From contig NZ_LMHM01000017.1 in the NCBI RefSeq assembly GCF_001427785.1, positions 82,094 to 146,093 of the forward strand: a DNA stretch of 64,000 nucleotides, given 5' to 3'. Positions 48,869 through 57,431 of this stretch are shown piece after piece. Each line of letters opens with the position of its first letter. Positions within the stretch are counted from its first letter, which is position 1. The notes beneath the pieces were generated by a model. It searched no databases, had not been told where the DNA came from, and was given only the letters and a program-made list of their open reading frames with translations. The DNA comes from Lysobacter sp. Root690 (GTDB taxonomy: Bacteria; Pseudomonadota; Gammaproteobacteria; Xanthomonadales; Xanthomonadaceae). Made by a program: the position numbers and the translations under genes.

Positions 48869-49363
48869 ATGGTCGATTACATGGAGTACTTCATCCGTCT
48901 CAGCGTCGGGCTGACCGGTTTCACCCGCGACGCGATCGCGCCGCAGATCGATCCGGTCGACATCAAGACCGTATACCTGCAGGTGTTTCGCGAAAAACTG
49001 CCCAACGGCATGGCCGATCAGATCATCTGCGAGTACTACAACCTCAACGAAGCCGAAGGCGGCAAGGACGGCAACAACGAAGCCATCGCCGGCGCGTTGC
49101 TCAGCGGCACGTACCCGGCCGAAGTGCTGGCGCTGCGCCAGCTGATCTACCTGTGGTACATGGGCGCCTGGCCGACCGTGGTGTCCGACAGTTCGCCCAC
49201 GCGCGGCCAGACCTTCAGCGAGGTGATCTCGGCGACCAGTTACACCCAGGGTCTGGTCTGGCGAGTGATGCAATCGCACCCGATGGGCAGTTCCAACTAC
49301 ACCTACGGCTATTGGGCGACCACGCCGCCGCCGCTGCAGGACTACCTGGAGAACCCGGCATGA
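48869..49363 (+). CDS. Small subunit-like protein of an FAD dehydrogenase
   Basis: A 164-residue protein resembling the small (gamma) subunits of membrane FAD-dependent sugar or alcohol dehydrogenases: FIRLSVGLTGFTRDAIAPQI, then ALRQLIYLWYMGAWP and SYTQGLVWRVMQSHPMGSSN. Known small subunits usually carry a Tat signal used to co-export the large subunit; none is visible here. It starts 12 bases after the lipoprotein gene with a TAAGGAGC ribosome site. Its stop overlaps the large subunit start (ATGA). The family assignment is moderately confident. Confidence 0.75.
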   Translation: MVDYMEYFIRLSVGLTGFTRDAIAPQIDPVDIKTVYLQVFREKLPNGMADQIICEYYNLNEAEGGKDGNNEAIAGALLSGTYPAEVLALRQLIYLWYMGAWPTVVSDSSPTRGQTFSEVISATSYTQGLVWRVMQSHPMGSSNYTYGYWATTPPPLQDYLENPA

Positions 49364-51336
49364 GCATCACCATTCCAGCGGGCGGTTTCGACGTGGTGAT
49401 CGTGGGCTCGGGCATCTCCGGTTCGATCATCGCCTACCAACTCGGCAAGGCCGGCAAGCAGGTGTTGATCCTCGAAGGCGGCCCGCCGGTGCCCAAGAGC
49501 CGCGAAGACTACATGCAGACGTTCTTCACCGCGAACGCCAAGACACCCGAGTCGCCGTATCCGCCGACCATGCAAGGCGCCGGCGGCCCGAGCAACCCGC
49601 TCGGCCAGCCCGACCCGGCCACGCTCAACACGCCGCGCTATACCGTGCTGCAGATCAACGCGTGGCAGAACCCGGCGCAGTGTTACTTCGTCTATCCGCC
49701 GCAGACCGCGACCCGCGCCGACGATCCGGAGATGACCTTCGCGTTCGGCAGTTCTTACGAACGCGTCGCCGGCGGCACCACCTGGCATTGGCTGGGCACC
49801 TCGCTCAATCACCTGCCCAACGATTTCCAGCTGAAAACCAAGTACGGTCAGGGTGTGGACTGGCCCGGTGGCGCGCAGTTCTATCAAACGCTGCTGCCGT
49901 ACTACCGCAAGGCCACCGAAACCATCGGCGTGTCCTCGGACAAGCAGCCGATGGTCGATCTGTACAAGACCTTCAACGTGCAGCCCGACGGCACCTACGG
50001 ACCGAACTACGATTTCCCGATGCCGGGCATTACGCCATCCTTGAACGACGTGTTGTACGAGGGCAACGTGACCTCGCTGAAGATCGACAACATCGGTCTG
50101 TTCGTCACCCCGACGCCGCAGGGACGCAACTCACGGCCGGGCAAGCGCCGCCAGTGCGCGGGCAACACCAACTGCATTCCGATCTGCCCGATCCAGGCCA
50201 AGTACGACGGCACGGTGACATTGGCCGAAGCGCTGCAGACCGGCAACGTGCAGATTCAGTATCAGAGCGTGGCCAACAATATTCGTCTGACTGGCGATCA
50301 GGTCAGCGGCATCGATTACCTGACCTACGACAGCCAGACCGGACCGTCGACCGGCAAGGGCACCGCGACCGGCAAGCGCTACGTGCTCGCCGCGCATGCG
50401 ATCGAAACGCCCAAGCTGCTGCTGATGTCGAACGGCAATCCGGGTTATCCCAACGGCGTGGCCAATCGCTCCGATCAGGTCGGCCGCAATCTGATGGATC
50501 ACGTGATGTACCTGGCCTGGGGCCTGTCGAAGGACCCGATCTATGCGTTCCGCGGGCCGCTGTCGACCTCGGGCATCGAGTCGGTGCGCGACGGCGCGTT
50601 CCGCAATCAGCGCGCGGCGTATCGCATCGAGATCGGCAACGAAGGCTGGAACTGGGCGACCAACGATCCCTACACCACGCTCGCCGATTTCGTGTTCGGC
50701 CAGAACAACACCCAGTTGAACGGCGATTCGGTCAACCAGCAGGGGCAGTCGCTGCGTTTCGATCCGAACCTGCCGGCGTTCAGTCAGTTGTACGGCTCGA
50801 AATTGGTCAACACGCTCAACAACGTCTACATCCGGCAACTGCGTCTGGGCTATCTGATCGAGCAGTTGCCCGATCCGGACAACCGCGTGCAGCTGTCGAG
50901 CCAGTTCAAGGATCATCTTGGCTTGCCGCGGCCGCAGGTCACCTATCGCATTCGTGAGAACTACGTGCGCAACGGCTTTGTGTCGGCCAAGGCGGCGTCG
51001 ACCGAGATATTCAAGGCTCTCGGCGCGACCGAGTACACCCAGGTGCCGGCACCGCCGGTGTTGAGCGGGACGAATCCGAGCCCGAGCCCGACCACGTTCC
51101 AGTACCAAGGCAACACGTTCACCTTCTACGGCGCCGGCCACATCATCGGCACCTACCGCATGGGCGACAGCGCCACGACCTCGGTGCTCAACGCGCGCCA
51201 GCAGTCGTGGGATCACAGCAATCTGTACATGGTCGGCAGCGGCGTATTTCCGACCACCGCGACCGCCAATCCGACCCTGACCATCGCCGCGCTGGCGTTG
51301 CAGGCGGCGGACAATATCCTGGCCGATCTCGGCTGA
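49360..51336 (+). CDS. GMC-family FAD-dependent dehydrogenase, catalytic subunit
   Basis: A 658-residue flavoprotein. The FAD-binding motif is G16-S-G-I-S-G21 with E39 ending the second strand (VLILEGG). It has a late GAGHIIGTYRMG segment and the C-terminal NLYMVGSGVFPTTATANPTL, where the GMC active-site His/Asn pair is expected. A C266-x5-C272-x3-C276 motif (RQCAGNTNCIPICP) matches the 3Fe-4S binding spacing known for bacterial FAD glucose dehydrogenase. The likely reaction is oxidation of a sugar or alcohol with electrons passed by cluster and heme; the substrate is unknown. No export signal is visible. Confidence 0.88.
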   Translation: MSITIPAGGFDVVIVGSGISGSIIAYQLGKAGKQVLILEGGPPVPKSREDYMQTFFTANAKTPESPYPPTMQGAGGPSNPLGQPDPATLNTPRYTVLQINAWQNPAQCYFVYPPQTATRADDPEMTFAFGSSYERVAGGTTWHWLGTSLNHLPNDFQLKTKYGQGVDWPGGAQFYQTLLPYYRKATETIGVSSDKQPMVDLYKTFNVQPDGTYGPNYDFPMPGITPSLNDVLYEGNVTSLKIDNIGLFVTPTPQGRNSRPGKRRQCAGNTNCIPICPIQAKYDGTVTLAEALQTGNVQIQYQSVANNIRLTGDQVSGIDYLTYDSQTGPSTGKGTATGKRYVLAAHAIETPKLLLMSNGNPGYPNGVANRSDQVGRNLMDHVMYLAWGLSKDPIYAFRGPLSTSGIESVRDGAFRNQRAAYRIEIGNEGWNWATNDPYTTLADFVFGQNNTQLNGDSVNQQGQSLRFDPNLPAFSQLYGSKLVNTLNNVYIRQLRLGYLIEQLPDPDNRVQLSSQFKDHLGLPRPQVTYRIRENYVRNGFVSAKAASTEIFKALGATEYTQVPAPPVLSGTNPSPSPTTFQYQGNTFTFYGAGHIIGTYRMGDSATTSVLNARQQSWDHSNLYMVGSGVFPTTATANPTLTIAALALQAADNILADLG

Positions 51337-51563
51337 CCCCGCCGGGTCGCAGGATGCTGCAGGGAGGGTAGAGGAGGCCGCGTCCGGGGAGGGCGCGGCC
51401 TCGTTGCTTTGGTTCGACAGCACGAGTCTTGGAGCTGTTTGGTCGAGACTTCGGCGGTGCCGCGCTTTCCGGATTGAACCGTCGCGCGCATCGCTTGCGA
51501 ACGCAACGCGTCGGACTGCATGGCGCTTGCGCGCAACGATGACGCGGCAACGTGCGCCGCGGC

Positions 51564-52511
51564 TTACTCCACCGCCCGCAACAAACGCTGCGCGACCTCG
51601 CGCAACCGCGGCAGCTGATCGCCCGCATCGAGCAGTTCGAACTCGACCCCGGTCAGGGCCAATAGGGCGAGAATTTCTTCCGGCGTTTCGCCGCGCACGT
51701 GCAGCATGCAGTTGTGCTCGTCGATGTGTTCGAGCAGCCCGCACCACGGCGGCAGGCTCGGCGCCAGGGCGTCGGCCGAACCGCGCAGGCGCGCGCGCAC
51801 GGTCGGGCCCTGGTTCGGCTGGCTGAGCGAACGCTGCACGTACACCGCCACGTCTTCGGGAAACTTGCGCGGCGCGAACGCGCCGCCGCCGCAACGCAGC
51901 GCGACGATGCGGTCGGCGCGGAACAGGCGCCAGTCCTCGCGGCCGCGATCCCAGGCCAGCAGATACCAGCGGCGCCCGGCGCTGACCAGGCGCAGCGGCT
52001 CGATGCTGCGCTGGCTGGCGCGGCCGCCGCGATCGCTGTAGTCCATGTCGATCAGCCGATGGTCGCGGCAGGCGCCGGCCAGTCCGGTCAGGGTGTCGAC
52101 GTCCGGGCCGGTTTCGTTGTGCGCCAGCGACACCGTCACCGAATACAGCGCGCTGACCCGCCGCCGCAGCCGCGCCGGCAGCAGTTGATCGAGCTTGCCG
52201 AGCAGGCCGACCGTGGTGTCCTCGATCCGCGCCACGCTGCCGGCGGCGCTGCGCAGCGCGACCACCATCGCCACGGCTTCGTCGTCGTCGAGCAACAGCG
52301 GCGGCAGCGAGGCGCCGGCGGCGAGCCGGTAGCCGCCGCCGACGCCGGTCGAGGCCTGCACCGGATAGCCGAGTTCGCGCAGCCGGTCGACGTCGCGGCG
52401 CACGGTGCGGCCGTCGACGTCCAGGCGTTCGCACAGTTCCGCGCCGGTCCAGTGACGGCGCGATTGCAGCAACGACAACAGGCGCAGAAGGCGGGTCGAG
52501 GTCTTGAGCAT
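51564..52511 (-). CDS. YafY-type HTH/WYL-domain transcriptional regulator
   Basis: A 315-residue regulator with an N-terminal winged helix (TRLLRLLSLLQSRRHWTGAE, LCERLDVDGRTVRRDVDRLR) and a WYL ligand-sensing region (RRWYLLAWDRGREDWRLFRA). The start at 52511 begins the helix-turn-helix; an ATG at 52553 is too far upstream. It is divergent from the GFA-family gene, and a perfect palindrome between the two (52530-52554) is the likely binding site. The signal is unknown. Confidence 0.9.
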   Translation of the reverse strand: MLKTSTRLLRLLSLLQSRRHWTGAELCERLDVDGRTVRRDVDRLRELGYPVQASTGVGGGYRLAAGASLPPLLLDDDEAVAMVVALRSAAGSVARIEDTTVGLLGKLDQLLPARLRRRVSALYSVTVSLAHNETGPDVDTLTGLAGACRDHRLIDMDYSDRGGRASQRSIEPLRLVSAGRRWYLLAWDRGREDWRLFRADRIVALRCGGGAFAPRKFPEDVAVYVQRSLSQPNQGPTVRARLRGSADALAPSLPPWCGLLEHIDEHNCMLHVRGETPEEILALLALTGVEFELLDAGDQLPRLREVAQRLLRAVE

Positions 52512-52529
52512 GGGCGCAGTGTAAAACCT

Positions 52530-52554
52530 ATTGAGGACATGTCCTGTCCTCAAT
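52530..52554. promoter_or_regulatory. Operator palindrome between WYL regulator and GFA gene
   Basis: ATTGAGGACA and TGTCCTCAAT are perfect 10-bp inverted arms with a TGTCC spacer. They lie centrally in the 99-base divergent promoter region. The dyad and its position make it the probable site of the divergently encoded regulator. Confidence 0.8.
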
Positions 52555-52610
52555 GGCTACTATCCTGTAACTGTCCCGGGCCACCCGCCCCTCGCCATCG
52601 GAGAACCGCC

Positions 52611-53018
52611 ATGACCGTCGAGACCTACCAGGCCAGCTGCCACTGCGGCGCCATCCGTTACGAGGTCGACCTCGACCTTTCGGCCGGCACCTCGCGCTGC
52701 AATTGTTCGATGTGCAACAAGCTGCGCAAGTGGGGCGCGATCGTCAAACCCGATGCGTTCCGCCTGCTCAGCGGCGGCCCCGAGGACACCGGCAGCTACC
52801 AGTTCGGCACCTTCAGCGGCACTTATCACTTCTGCAAGCATTGCGCGGTGCATGCCTACGGCACCGGCGAGCTGGAGGTGCTGGGTGGCAAGTATTACTC
52901 GATCAACATCGCCTGCCTGGATGTGGATCATGCGGTGCTGGCGGCCGCGCCGGTGCAGTTCATGGATGGCTTGAACAACGATTGGTTCAACGTGCCGAAG
53001 ATTACCTCGCATATGTGA
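52611..53018 (+). CDS. GFA (glutathione-dependent formaldehyde-activating enzyme-like) family protein
   Basis: A 135-residue zinc-binding protein of the GFA/CENP-V fold. Zinc-ligand cysteines are in ASCHCGAIRYEV and SRCNCSMCNKL, with another pair in HFCKHCAVHAYG. These proteins are named for a proposed glutathione-formaldehyde activation, but their real function is uncertain in most bacteria. The regulator gene is immediately divergent. No link in sequence connects it to the frm cluster at 32-35 kb. Confidence 0.88.
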   Translation: MTVETYQASCHCGAIRYEVDLDLSAGTSRCNCSMCNKLRKWGAIVKPDAFRLLSGGPEDTGSYQFGTFSGTYHFCKHCAVHAYGTGELEVLGGKYYSINIACLDVDHAVLAAAPVQFMDGLNNDWFNVPKITSHM

Positions 53019-53096
53019 GGAGCATTGCAGTCCGGTCTGCGATCATGCGAGTCGAGCCCGTGACGGAATCATCCGGCCTGTCGTCATCTCTCTTGC

Positions 53097-53125
53097 CGTC
53101 GTCCCCGCCTTCGCGGGGATGACGA
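53097..53125. repeat. REP-like palindrome, single unit
   Basis: cgtcgtccccgccttcgcgg then ggatgacga is a variant of the palindromic unit found in arrays at 16510-16649 and 61780-62118. Here it stands alone between the GFA and YjbR-like genes. Confidence 0.75.
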
Positions 53126-53182
53126 GCAAAGTCCGCGGCGTCCTCGTGCGACCATGCATGCCCGAACCGAGCCTTCGCCGCA

Positions 53183-53647
53183 ATGGACACCAACGCCCTC
53201 AAGAAACTTTGCCGCGCCTACCCCGGCGCCGAGGAAGTCCTGCACGCGGCGCCGTCCAATATCCTGGTCTACAGCGTCGGCGGAAAATTCTTCGCCTATT
53301 TCAAGACCAGCGAACCCGAGCGCTGGCGTTTCAGCTTCAAGACCACGCCGGAACGGTTCGTCGAGCTCACCGACATGCCCGGCGCCAAGCCGGCGCGGTT
53401 CATGGGCCGCTATCACTGGGTCACGGTGGTCGAGGTCAAGCGCATGCCGGCGGACTATCTGCGCGAACTGGTCGACTGGTCGTATCGGCGCGCGCTCGGC
53501 AATCTCAGTCGTAAGCGCCAGGCCGAGGCGTTGGCCGACGCGAGCGAGGAACAACGCCTGCGGCTGACGCCTATCGCGCCGACGAAAGCGCGCCCAAGAC
53601 TTGTAACGCTGCATCCACCCGCGCATCGAGGGCGTGGCCGTAGTTGA
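53183..53647 (+). CDS. MmcQ/YjbR-family protein
   Basis: A 154-residue protein with the YjbR pattern: LKKLCRAYPGAEEVLHAAPS, NILVYSVGGKFFAYF, GRYHWVTVVEVKRMPADYLR and ELVDWSYRRALGNLSRKRQ. The family has a compact CyaY-like fold and an uncertain DNA-binding role. The C-terminal 25 residues extend past the usual end and overlap the convergent MocR gene by 77 bases. No ribosome site is evident before the ATG. Confidence 0.8.
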   Translation: MDTNALKKLCRAYPGAEEVLHAAPSNILVYSVGGKFFAYFKTSEPERWRFSFKTTPERFVELTDMPGAKPARFMGRYHWVTVVEVKRMPADYLRELVDWSYRRALGNLSRKRQAEALADASEEQRLRLTPIAPTKARPRLVTLHPPAHRGRGRS

Positions 53648-54983
53648 GCCGCAGGCAATGCGCGTAGCCGCGATTGGCCGAGAAGATCGGCCCCGGCGCG
53701 ATGCTGATGCCTTGTTGCGCGGCGCGGCGTTGCACCGCCAACGCGTCGCTGCCTTCGGGCAATTCGATCCATAGGAAATAGCCGCCGTCGGGCCGGGTCA
53801 CTCGCGTTCCGGGCGGAAAATAGCGCGCGACCGCATCGAGATACGCGGCTTGTTGCGCGGCCAAGGTCTTGCGCAGGCCGCGCAGGTGGCGGTCGTAGCC
53901 GCCGCGCTGCAGATAGCGCGCGATCGCCAGTTGCGCCGGCACGCAGGTCGCCAAGGTGTTGGTCAATTTCAGCCGCGCCACCCGCTGCGCATAGAGTCCC
54001 GGCGCGGCCCAGCCGATCCGGTAACCCGGCGCGAGGGTCTTGGAAAACGACGAGCAATGCAGGACCAGGCCGCGGCTGTCGAAGGCCTTGGCCGGCGCCG
54101 GACGATGCGCGCCGAAATGCAGTTCGCCGTAGACGTCATCCTCAATCAGCGGCAGCTCGTGGCGCGCCAGCAACTCGACCAGTTCGCGCTTCTTCGCTTC
54201 GGGCAGGGTGCTGCCGAGCGGATTCTGGTAATTGGTCATCAGCCAGCACGCGGCCGGCGCATGACGACGGATGGCCGCGTCCAGCGCGCCCAGCTCGATG
54301 CCTTCGCGCGGATGGGTGGGTACTTCGATCGCGTGCAGGCCGCGGCGTTCCAAAGTCTGCAGGGCGGCGTAGAAACACGGCGATTCGACCAGCACCGCGT
54401 CGCCGGGCCGGGTTACCGCGGCGATGCACAGGTTCAGCGCTTCGATCGCGCCGTTGCACACCACCAGATCATTGGCGCCGATCGGCACCGCGCCGATCCG
54501 ATAACGCAATGCGATGTGCCGGCGCAGTTCGGCATTGCCCGGGGTGAGGTCGTCGACGGTGCTGCGCGGGTCCAGATGCACCGCTTCGTGCGCCATCGCG
54601 CGGCCGAGCTTGGCCAGCGGAAACAGGGTCGGGCTCATGAACGCAGAGCCCAGCGGCACGATGTCGCGCGCCATCGCCGATTCGAGCACCTCGAACACCA
54701 GTTCGCTGACATCGACCGCGCGCGCCTGCCCGTCGGGCTGCGAAGCGGTGTCTGGCTCCGGCGGCATCGCCCGCGCGCGTTCGCTGACGTAATAGCCCGA
54801 GCGCGCCCGCGGCTCCACCAGCCCCTGCGATTCGAGCAGGTAATAGGCCTGGAACACGGTCGCCGGGCTGAGCTTGCGCGCGGCGCTGGTCTGCCGCACC
54901 GACGGCAGGCGCTGGCCCGGGCTCAGCAGGCCCTGGCGGATCGAGCGGGCGATGTCGTCGGCCAGGGCTTGGTAGCGTTTCAT
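53571..54983 (-). CDS. MocR-type PLP-dependent aminotransferase-like regulator (GntR/MocR)
   Basis: A 470-residue chimeric protein. Residues 1-70 form a GntR winged helix (ALADDIARSIRQGLLSPGQR, LPSVRQTSAARKLSPATVFQ). The rest is a class I aminotransferase-like domain with PLP-binding Lys in HCSSFSKTLAPGYRIGW and the TNYQNPLGST motif. Such proteins are usually regulators sensing PLP-related compounds. The ATG at 54983 begins the winged helix; the frame is open upstream through a 7-bp repeat. It is divergent from a small two-gene membrane protein operon, which might be its target. Confidence 0.9.
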   Translation of the reverse strand: MKRYQALADDIARSIRQGLLSPGQRLPSVRQTSAARKLSPATVFQAYYLLESQGLVEPRARSGYYVSERARAMPPEPDTASQPDGQARAVDVSELVFEVLESAMARDIVPLGSAFMSPTLFPLAKLGRAMAHEAVHLDPRSTVDDLTPGNAELRRHIALRYRIGAVPIGANDLVVCNGAIEALNLCIAAVTRPGDAVLVESPCFYAALQTLERRGLHAIEVPTHPREGIELGALDAAIRRHAPAACWLMTNYQNPLGSTLPEAKKRELVELLARHELPLIEDDVYGELHFGAHRPAPAKAFDSRGLVLHCSSFSKTLAPGYRIGWAAPGLYAQRVARLKLTNTLATCVPAQLAIARYLQRGGYDRHLRGLRKTLAAQQAAYLDAVARYFPPGTRVTRPDGGYFLWIELPEGSDALAVQRRAAQQGISIAPGPIFSANRGYAHCLRLNYGHALDARVDAALQVLGALSSAR

Positions 54984-54990
54984 GGGGGCC

Positions 54991-55207
54991 GGGATTGGGG
55001 ATTGGGGATTGGGTGAGGCTACGGAATGCGGGGTCGCGTGAGGCGCCGATCTTTTGTGGGTTTCACCCCCAATGCTCGGCTCGGTTCGTCGGAAGCTGCA
55101 CGAGCCTGACCGGAAAGAGCCGGAGCTGAAGCCCCAACAGCCCGTCGCGCCCAACACGGCCGCGGAACCCGCTCTTCCGATTCCCGACTCCCCATTCCCG
55201 ATTCCCG
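54991..55207. repeat. Paired inverted 7-bp repeats at long distance
   Basis: A left tract of gggattg units at 54991-55013 and a right tract of gattcccgactccccattcc then cgattcccg at 55177-55207 are inversely related across 163 bases. The gap 54984-55322 also includes an A/T-rich stretch (ccggttttttatcccaaacc, about 55219-55238) that probably belongs to the divergent promoter. No gene is seen. Confidence 0.65.
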
Positions 55208-55322
55208 CCCCCAACTGATCCGGTTTTTTATCCCAAACCTGATTCTATGCAATCTGCGCCAGTAGGCGAACAATGGACCCCGCAGCAAAAGCTGCGCCAC
55301 GCCACAACCCCTCGCGCTCGCC

Positions 55323-55694
55323 ATGAACCCGCAAGTCGAACTCAATCTGGCCCTGATCCTGTTCGTGCCCTGGTTTTCGATCCTGGCCTGGCTGTTCTGG
55401 GCCTATCCGCGCCAGCCGCGCGGCGCCCTGCGCACCGTCTACGACAGCGCCAGCCTGATCGTCTCCACCCTGGTCGCCGGGTGGGGCATGCACTGGAGCA
55501 TGTACAACGCCGACCCGCATGCCGGCGCGATCTGGAAACAGGTGCTCGCCACCTCGGTCGCCTACGGCCTGTTCCTGGGCCTGATGACGGTCGCCATCGT
55601 GCTGCGCTGGCGCTGGCTGCGCGCCCGCCCGGCCACTGCGTTGCAATCCTCCGAAGACCACTCGCGCCCGATCCCGGGCAAGGTCGAATCATGA
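55323..55694 (+). CDS. Small uncharacterised membrane protein
   Basis: A 123-residue protein with three hydrophobic segments (about residues 7-28, 43-62, 77-97) and a short basic/acidic tail. Segments such as LALILFVPWFSILAWLFWAY and SASLIVSTLVAGWGMHWSMY suggest an integral inner-membrane protein. I do not recognise the family. It is translationally coupled (ATGA) to a second small membrane protein and divergent from the MocR gene. Confidence 0.7.
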   Translation: MNPQVELNLALILFVPWFSILAWLFWAYPRQPRGALRTVYDSASLIVSTLVAGWGMHWSMYNADPHAGAIWKQVLATSVAYGLFLGLMTVAIVLRWRWLRARPATALQSSEDHSRPIPGKVES

Positions 55695-55897
55695 AGATCC
55701 TGTTCGTCGCCGCCTTCTTGTCGGTGATCGTCTACAACCTCGGCGCCGGCCTGTACTACATGCTGGTCGACAAAGGCGCGAGCAAGCGCACCGTCAACGC
55801 CTTGACCCGGCGCATCGGCTTTTCGATCGCGCTGATCGCGCTAGTCGTGGTCGGCATCGCCACCGGCGTGGTCCAGCCGCACGGCGTGGGGGTCTGA
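55691..55897 (+). CDS. Twin-transmembrane small protein, DUF2909-like
   Basis: A 68-residue protein with two transmembrane helices (about residues 3-24 and 41-60) joined by a basic loop SKRTVNALTRRIGFS. The pattern resembles the DUF2909/Twin-TM family of small inner-membrane proteins. The function is unknown. It overlaps the preceding gene and precedes the cupin gene by 59 bases. Confidence 0.75.
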   Translation: MKILFVAAFLSVIVYNLGAGLYYMLVDKGASKRTVNALTRRIGFSIALIALVVVGIATGVVQPHGVGV

Positions 55898-55956
55898 GCG
55901 CGGAGCGAATCACCGCGCGCGGTTAAGCTGTCGGCTGCTTCCACGCCGACATCGCC

Positions 55957-56331
55957 ATGGCCAGCGCCCGCATCGTCTCCAACGCCGACACGGCCGAGTA
56001 CTACATCGCAGAACGCTGCCACGTCATCGAGTGGTGGAACTCGCCCGACGATGCGCACAGCTCGATCGCGCGCATCCGGGTCGAGCCCGGCGTAAGCACC
56101 CAGCTGCACCGTCTGCGCGGCACCAGCGAGCGCTATCTGATCCTGCAAGGACGCGGGCGCATGCATGTCGGCGATCTACCTCCGGGCGAGGTGGGTCCGG
56201 GCGACGCGGTGTTCATTCCCGCCGATACGCCGCAACGCATCGTCAACCTGGGCGACGAGGATCTGATCTTCATCGCGGTCTGCACGCCGCGCTTCGTACC
56301 CGATTGCTACGAAGACCTGGAGGCCGCATGA
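55957..56331 (+). CDS. Cupin-domain protein
   Basis: A 124-residue single-domain cupin. The metal-binding motifs are IRVEPGVSTQLHRLRGTSER (first) and GPGDAVFIPADTPQRIVNLG (second), with YLILQGRGRMHVGD between them. In the family these bind a metal for a small-molecule reaction or sensing. The stop overlaps the start of the ADP-ribosylglycohydrolase gene (ATGA), so the two proteins probably act in one process. Substrate is unknown. Confidence 0.85.
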   Translation: MASARIVSNADTAEYYIAERCHVIEWWNSPDDAHSSIARIRVEPGVSTQLHRLRGTSERYLILQGRGRMHVGDLPPGEVGPGDAVFIPADTPQRIVNLGDEDLIFIAVCTPRFVPDCYEDLEAA

Positions 56332-57257
56332 GCGCCTCGCCCGAATTGCGCGAACGCTACCTGGGCTGCCTGCTGGGCCTGGCCTGCGGCGATGCGGTCG
56401 GCACCACGGTCGAGTTCCGCTCGCGCGGCAGTTTCGCGCCGCTGACCGACATGACCGGCGGCGGGCCGTTCGCGCTGCGTGCGGGCGAGTGGACCGACGA
56501 CACCTCGATGGCCCTGTGCCTGGCGGCCAGCCTGATCCATCGCCGCGGCTTCGATGCGCGCGATCAGATGAATCGCTACTGCAACTGGCGCTCGCACGGC
56601 TACATGAGCAGCAACGGCGAGTGCTTCGACATCGGCATGACGGTGAGCGCGGCGCTGGACCGGTATCGCCAGAGCGACGATCCGTATGCCGGCGATCCCG
56701 GTCCGCGCGCGGCCGGCAACGGCGCGCTGATGCGCCTGGCGCCGGTGCCGATGCTGTGGCGTCTGGACGCGCGGCGCACCGGCGATTACGCGGTCGAATC
56801 CACCCGCACCACCCACGGCGCGGCCGAAGCGCTGGACTGCTCGCGATTGTTCGCCGCGCAATTGCGCGCGGCGTTGATGGGCGCCGGCAAGGAGGCGGTG
56901 CTGGCGCCGTCGATACCGCTGCTCGGCAGCGAAAAAGTCGCGGCGATCCATGCTGGCGCCTATGCCGGCAAGCGCGAGGCCGAGATCGTGGGCTCAGGCT
57001 ACAGCGTCGAATCGCTGGAAGCGGCGTTGTGGTGTTTCCTGCACACCGGCAGCTTCGAAGCGGCGGTGCTGCGCGCGGCCAATCTTGGCGACGATGCCGA
57101 CACCACCGCGGCGATCTGCGGGCAGATAGCCGGCGCTTATTACGGCGTGGATGCGATTCCCGCCGCGTGGCTGGACAAGCTGGTGATGCGCGAGGAGATC
57201 GGTCGCATGGCCGAGGACTTGCTGCAGTTGTCGGATGACCCGGCTGGGTTGGTCTGA
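56328..57257 (+). CDS. ADP-ribosylglycohydrolase family protein
   Basis: A 309-residue protein of the DraG/ARH fold that removes ADP-ribose from proteins or small molecules in characterised relatives. Metal-binding acidic patches are present: GLACGDAVGTTVEF, GEWTDDTSMALCLAASL, GNGALMRLAPVPM, and ANLGDDADTTAAICGQIAG. All the usual binuclear-metal residues look intact. It is coupled to a cupin gene by an ATGA overlap. No ADP-ribosyltransferase gene is in the window, so the modified target is not known. Confidence 0.92.
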   Translation: MSASPELRERYLGCLLGLACGDAVGTTVEFRSRGSFAPLTDMTGGGPFALRAGEWTDDTSMALCLAASLIHRRGFDARDQMNRYCNWRSHGYMSSNGECFDIGMTVSAALDRYRQSDDPYAGDPGPRAAGNGALMRLAPVPMLWRLDARRTGDYAVESTRTTHGAAEALDCSRLFAAQLRAALMGAGKEAVLAPSIPLLGSEKVAAIHAGAYAGKREAEIVGSGYSVESLEAALWCFLHTGSFEAAVLRAANLGDDADTTAAICGQIAGAYYGVDAIPAAWLDKLVMREEIGRMAEDLLQLSDDPAGLV

Positions 57258-57342
57258 GCCGAAATAGTCCGAGCTACGTTGGTTTGGCCGTGCCGTTCGA
57301 ACAGTGTTGGTTCGAATCGGGCTAAGCGAATCGGGCTAAGGC

Positions 57343-57360
57343 CGGCGTCTCGCCGGCGCT
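57343..57360. other. GCCGGCG stem-loop between convergent genes
   Basis: GCCGGCG-TCT-CGCCGGC forms a perfect 7-bp stem between the ADP-ribosylglycohydrolase gene and the convergent small gene. There is no T-run on either strand, so a terminator role is uncertain. Confidence 0.35.
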
Positions 57361-57431
57361 GAGTCGTCGCGGCCCGCAGATCGTTCTGCAGGCCGCGCGT
57401 CGACTGCGTAGCGACTACGCGAGCCGTCGAC

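Noticed and set aside
57299-57345. Possible tRNA fragment because of ggttcgaatcgg
   Set aside because: No acceptor stem, D-arm or anticodon arm can be formed around it, and similar gaatcggg words repeat beside it.
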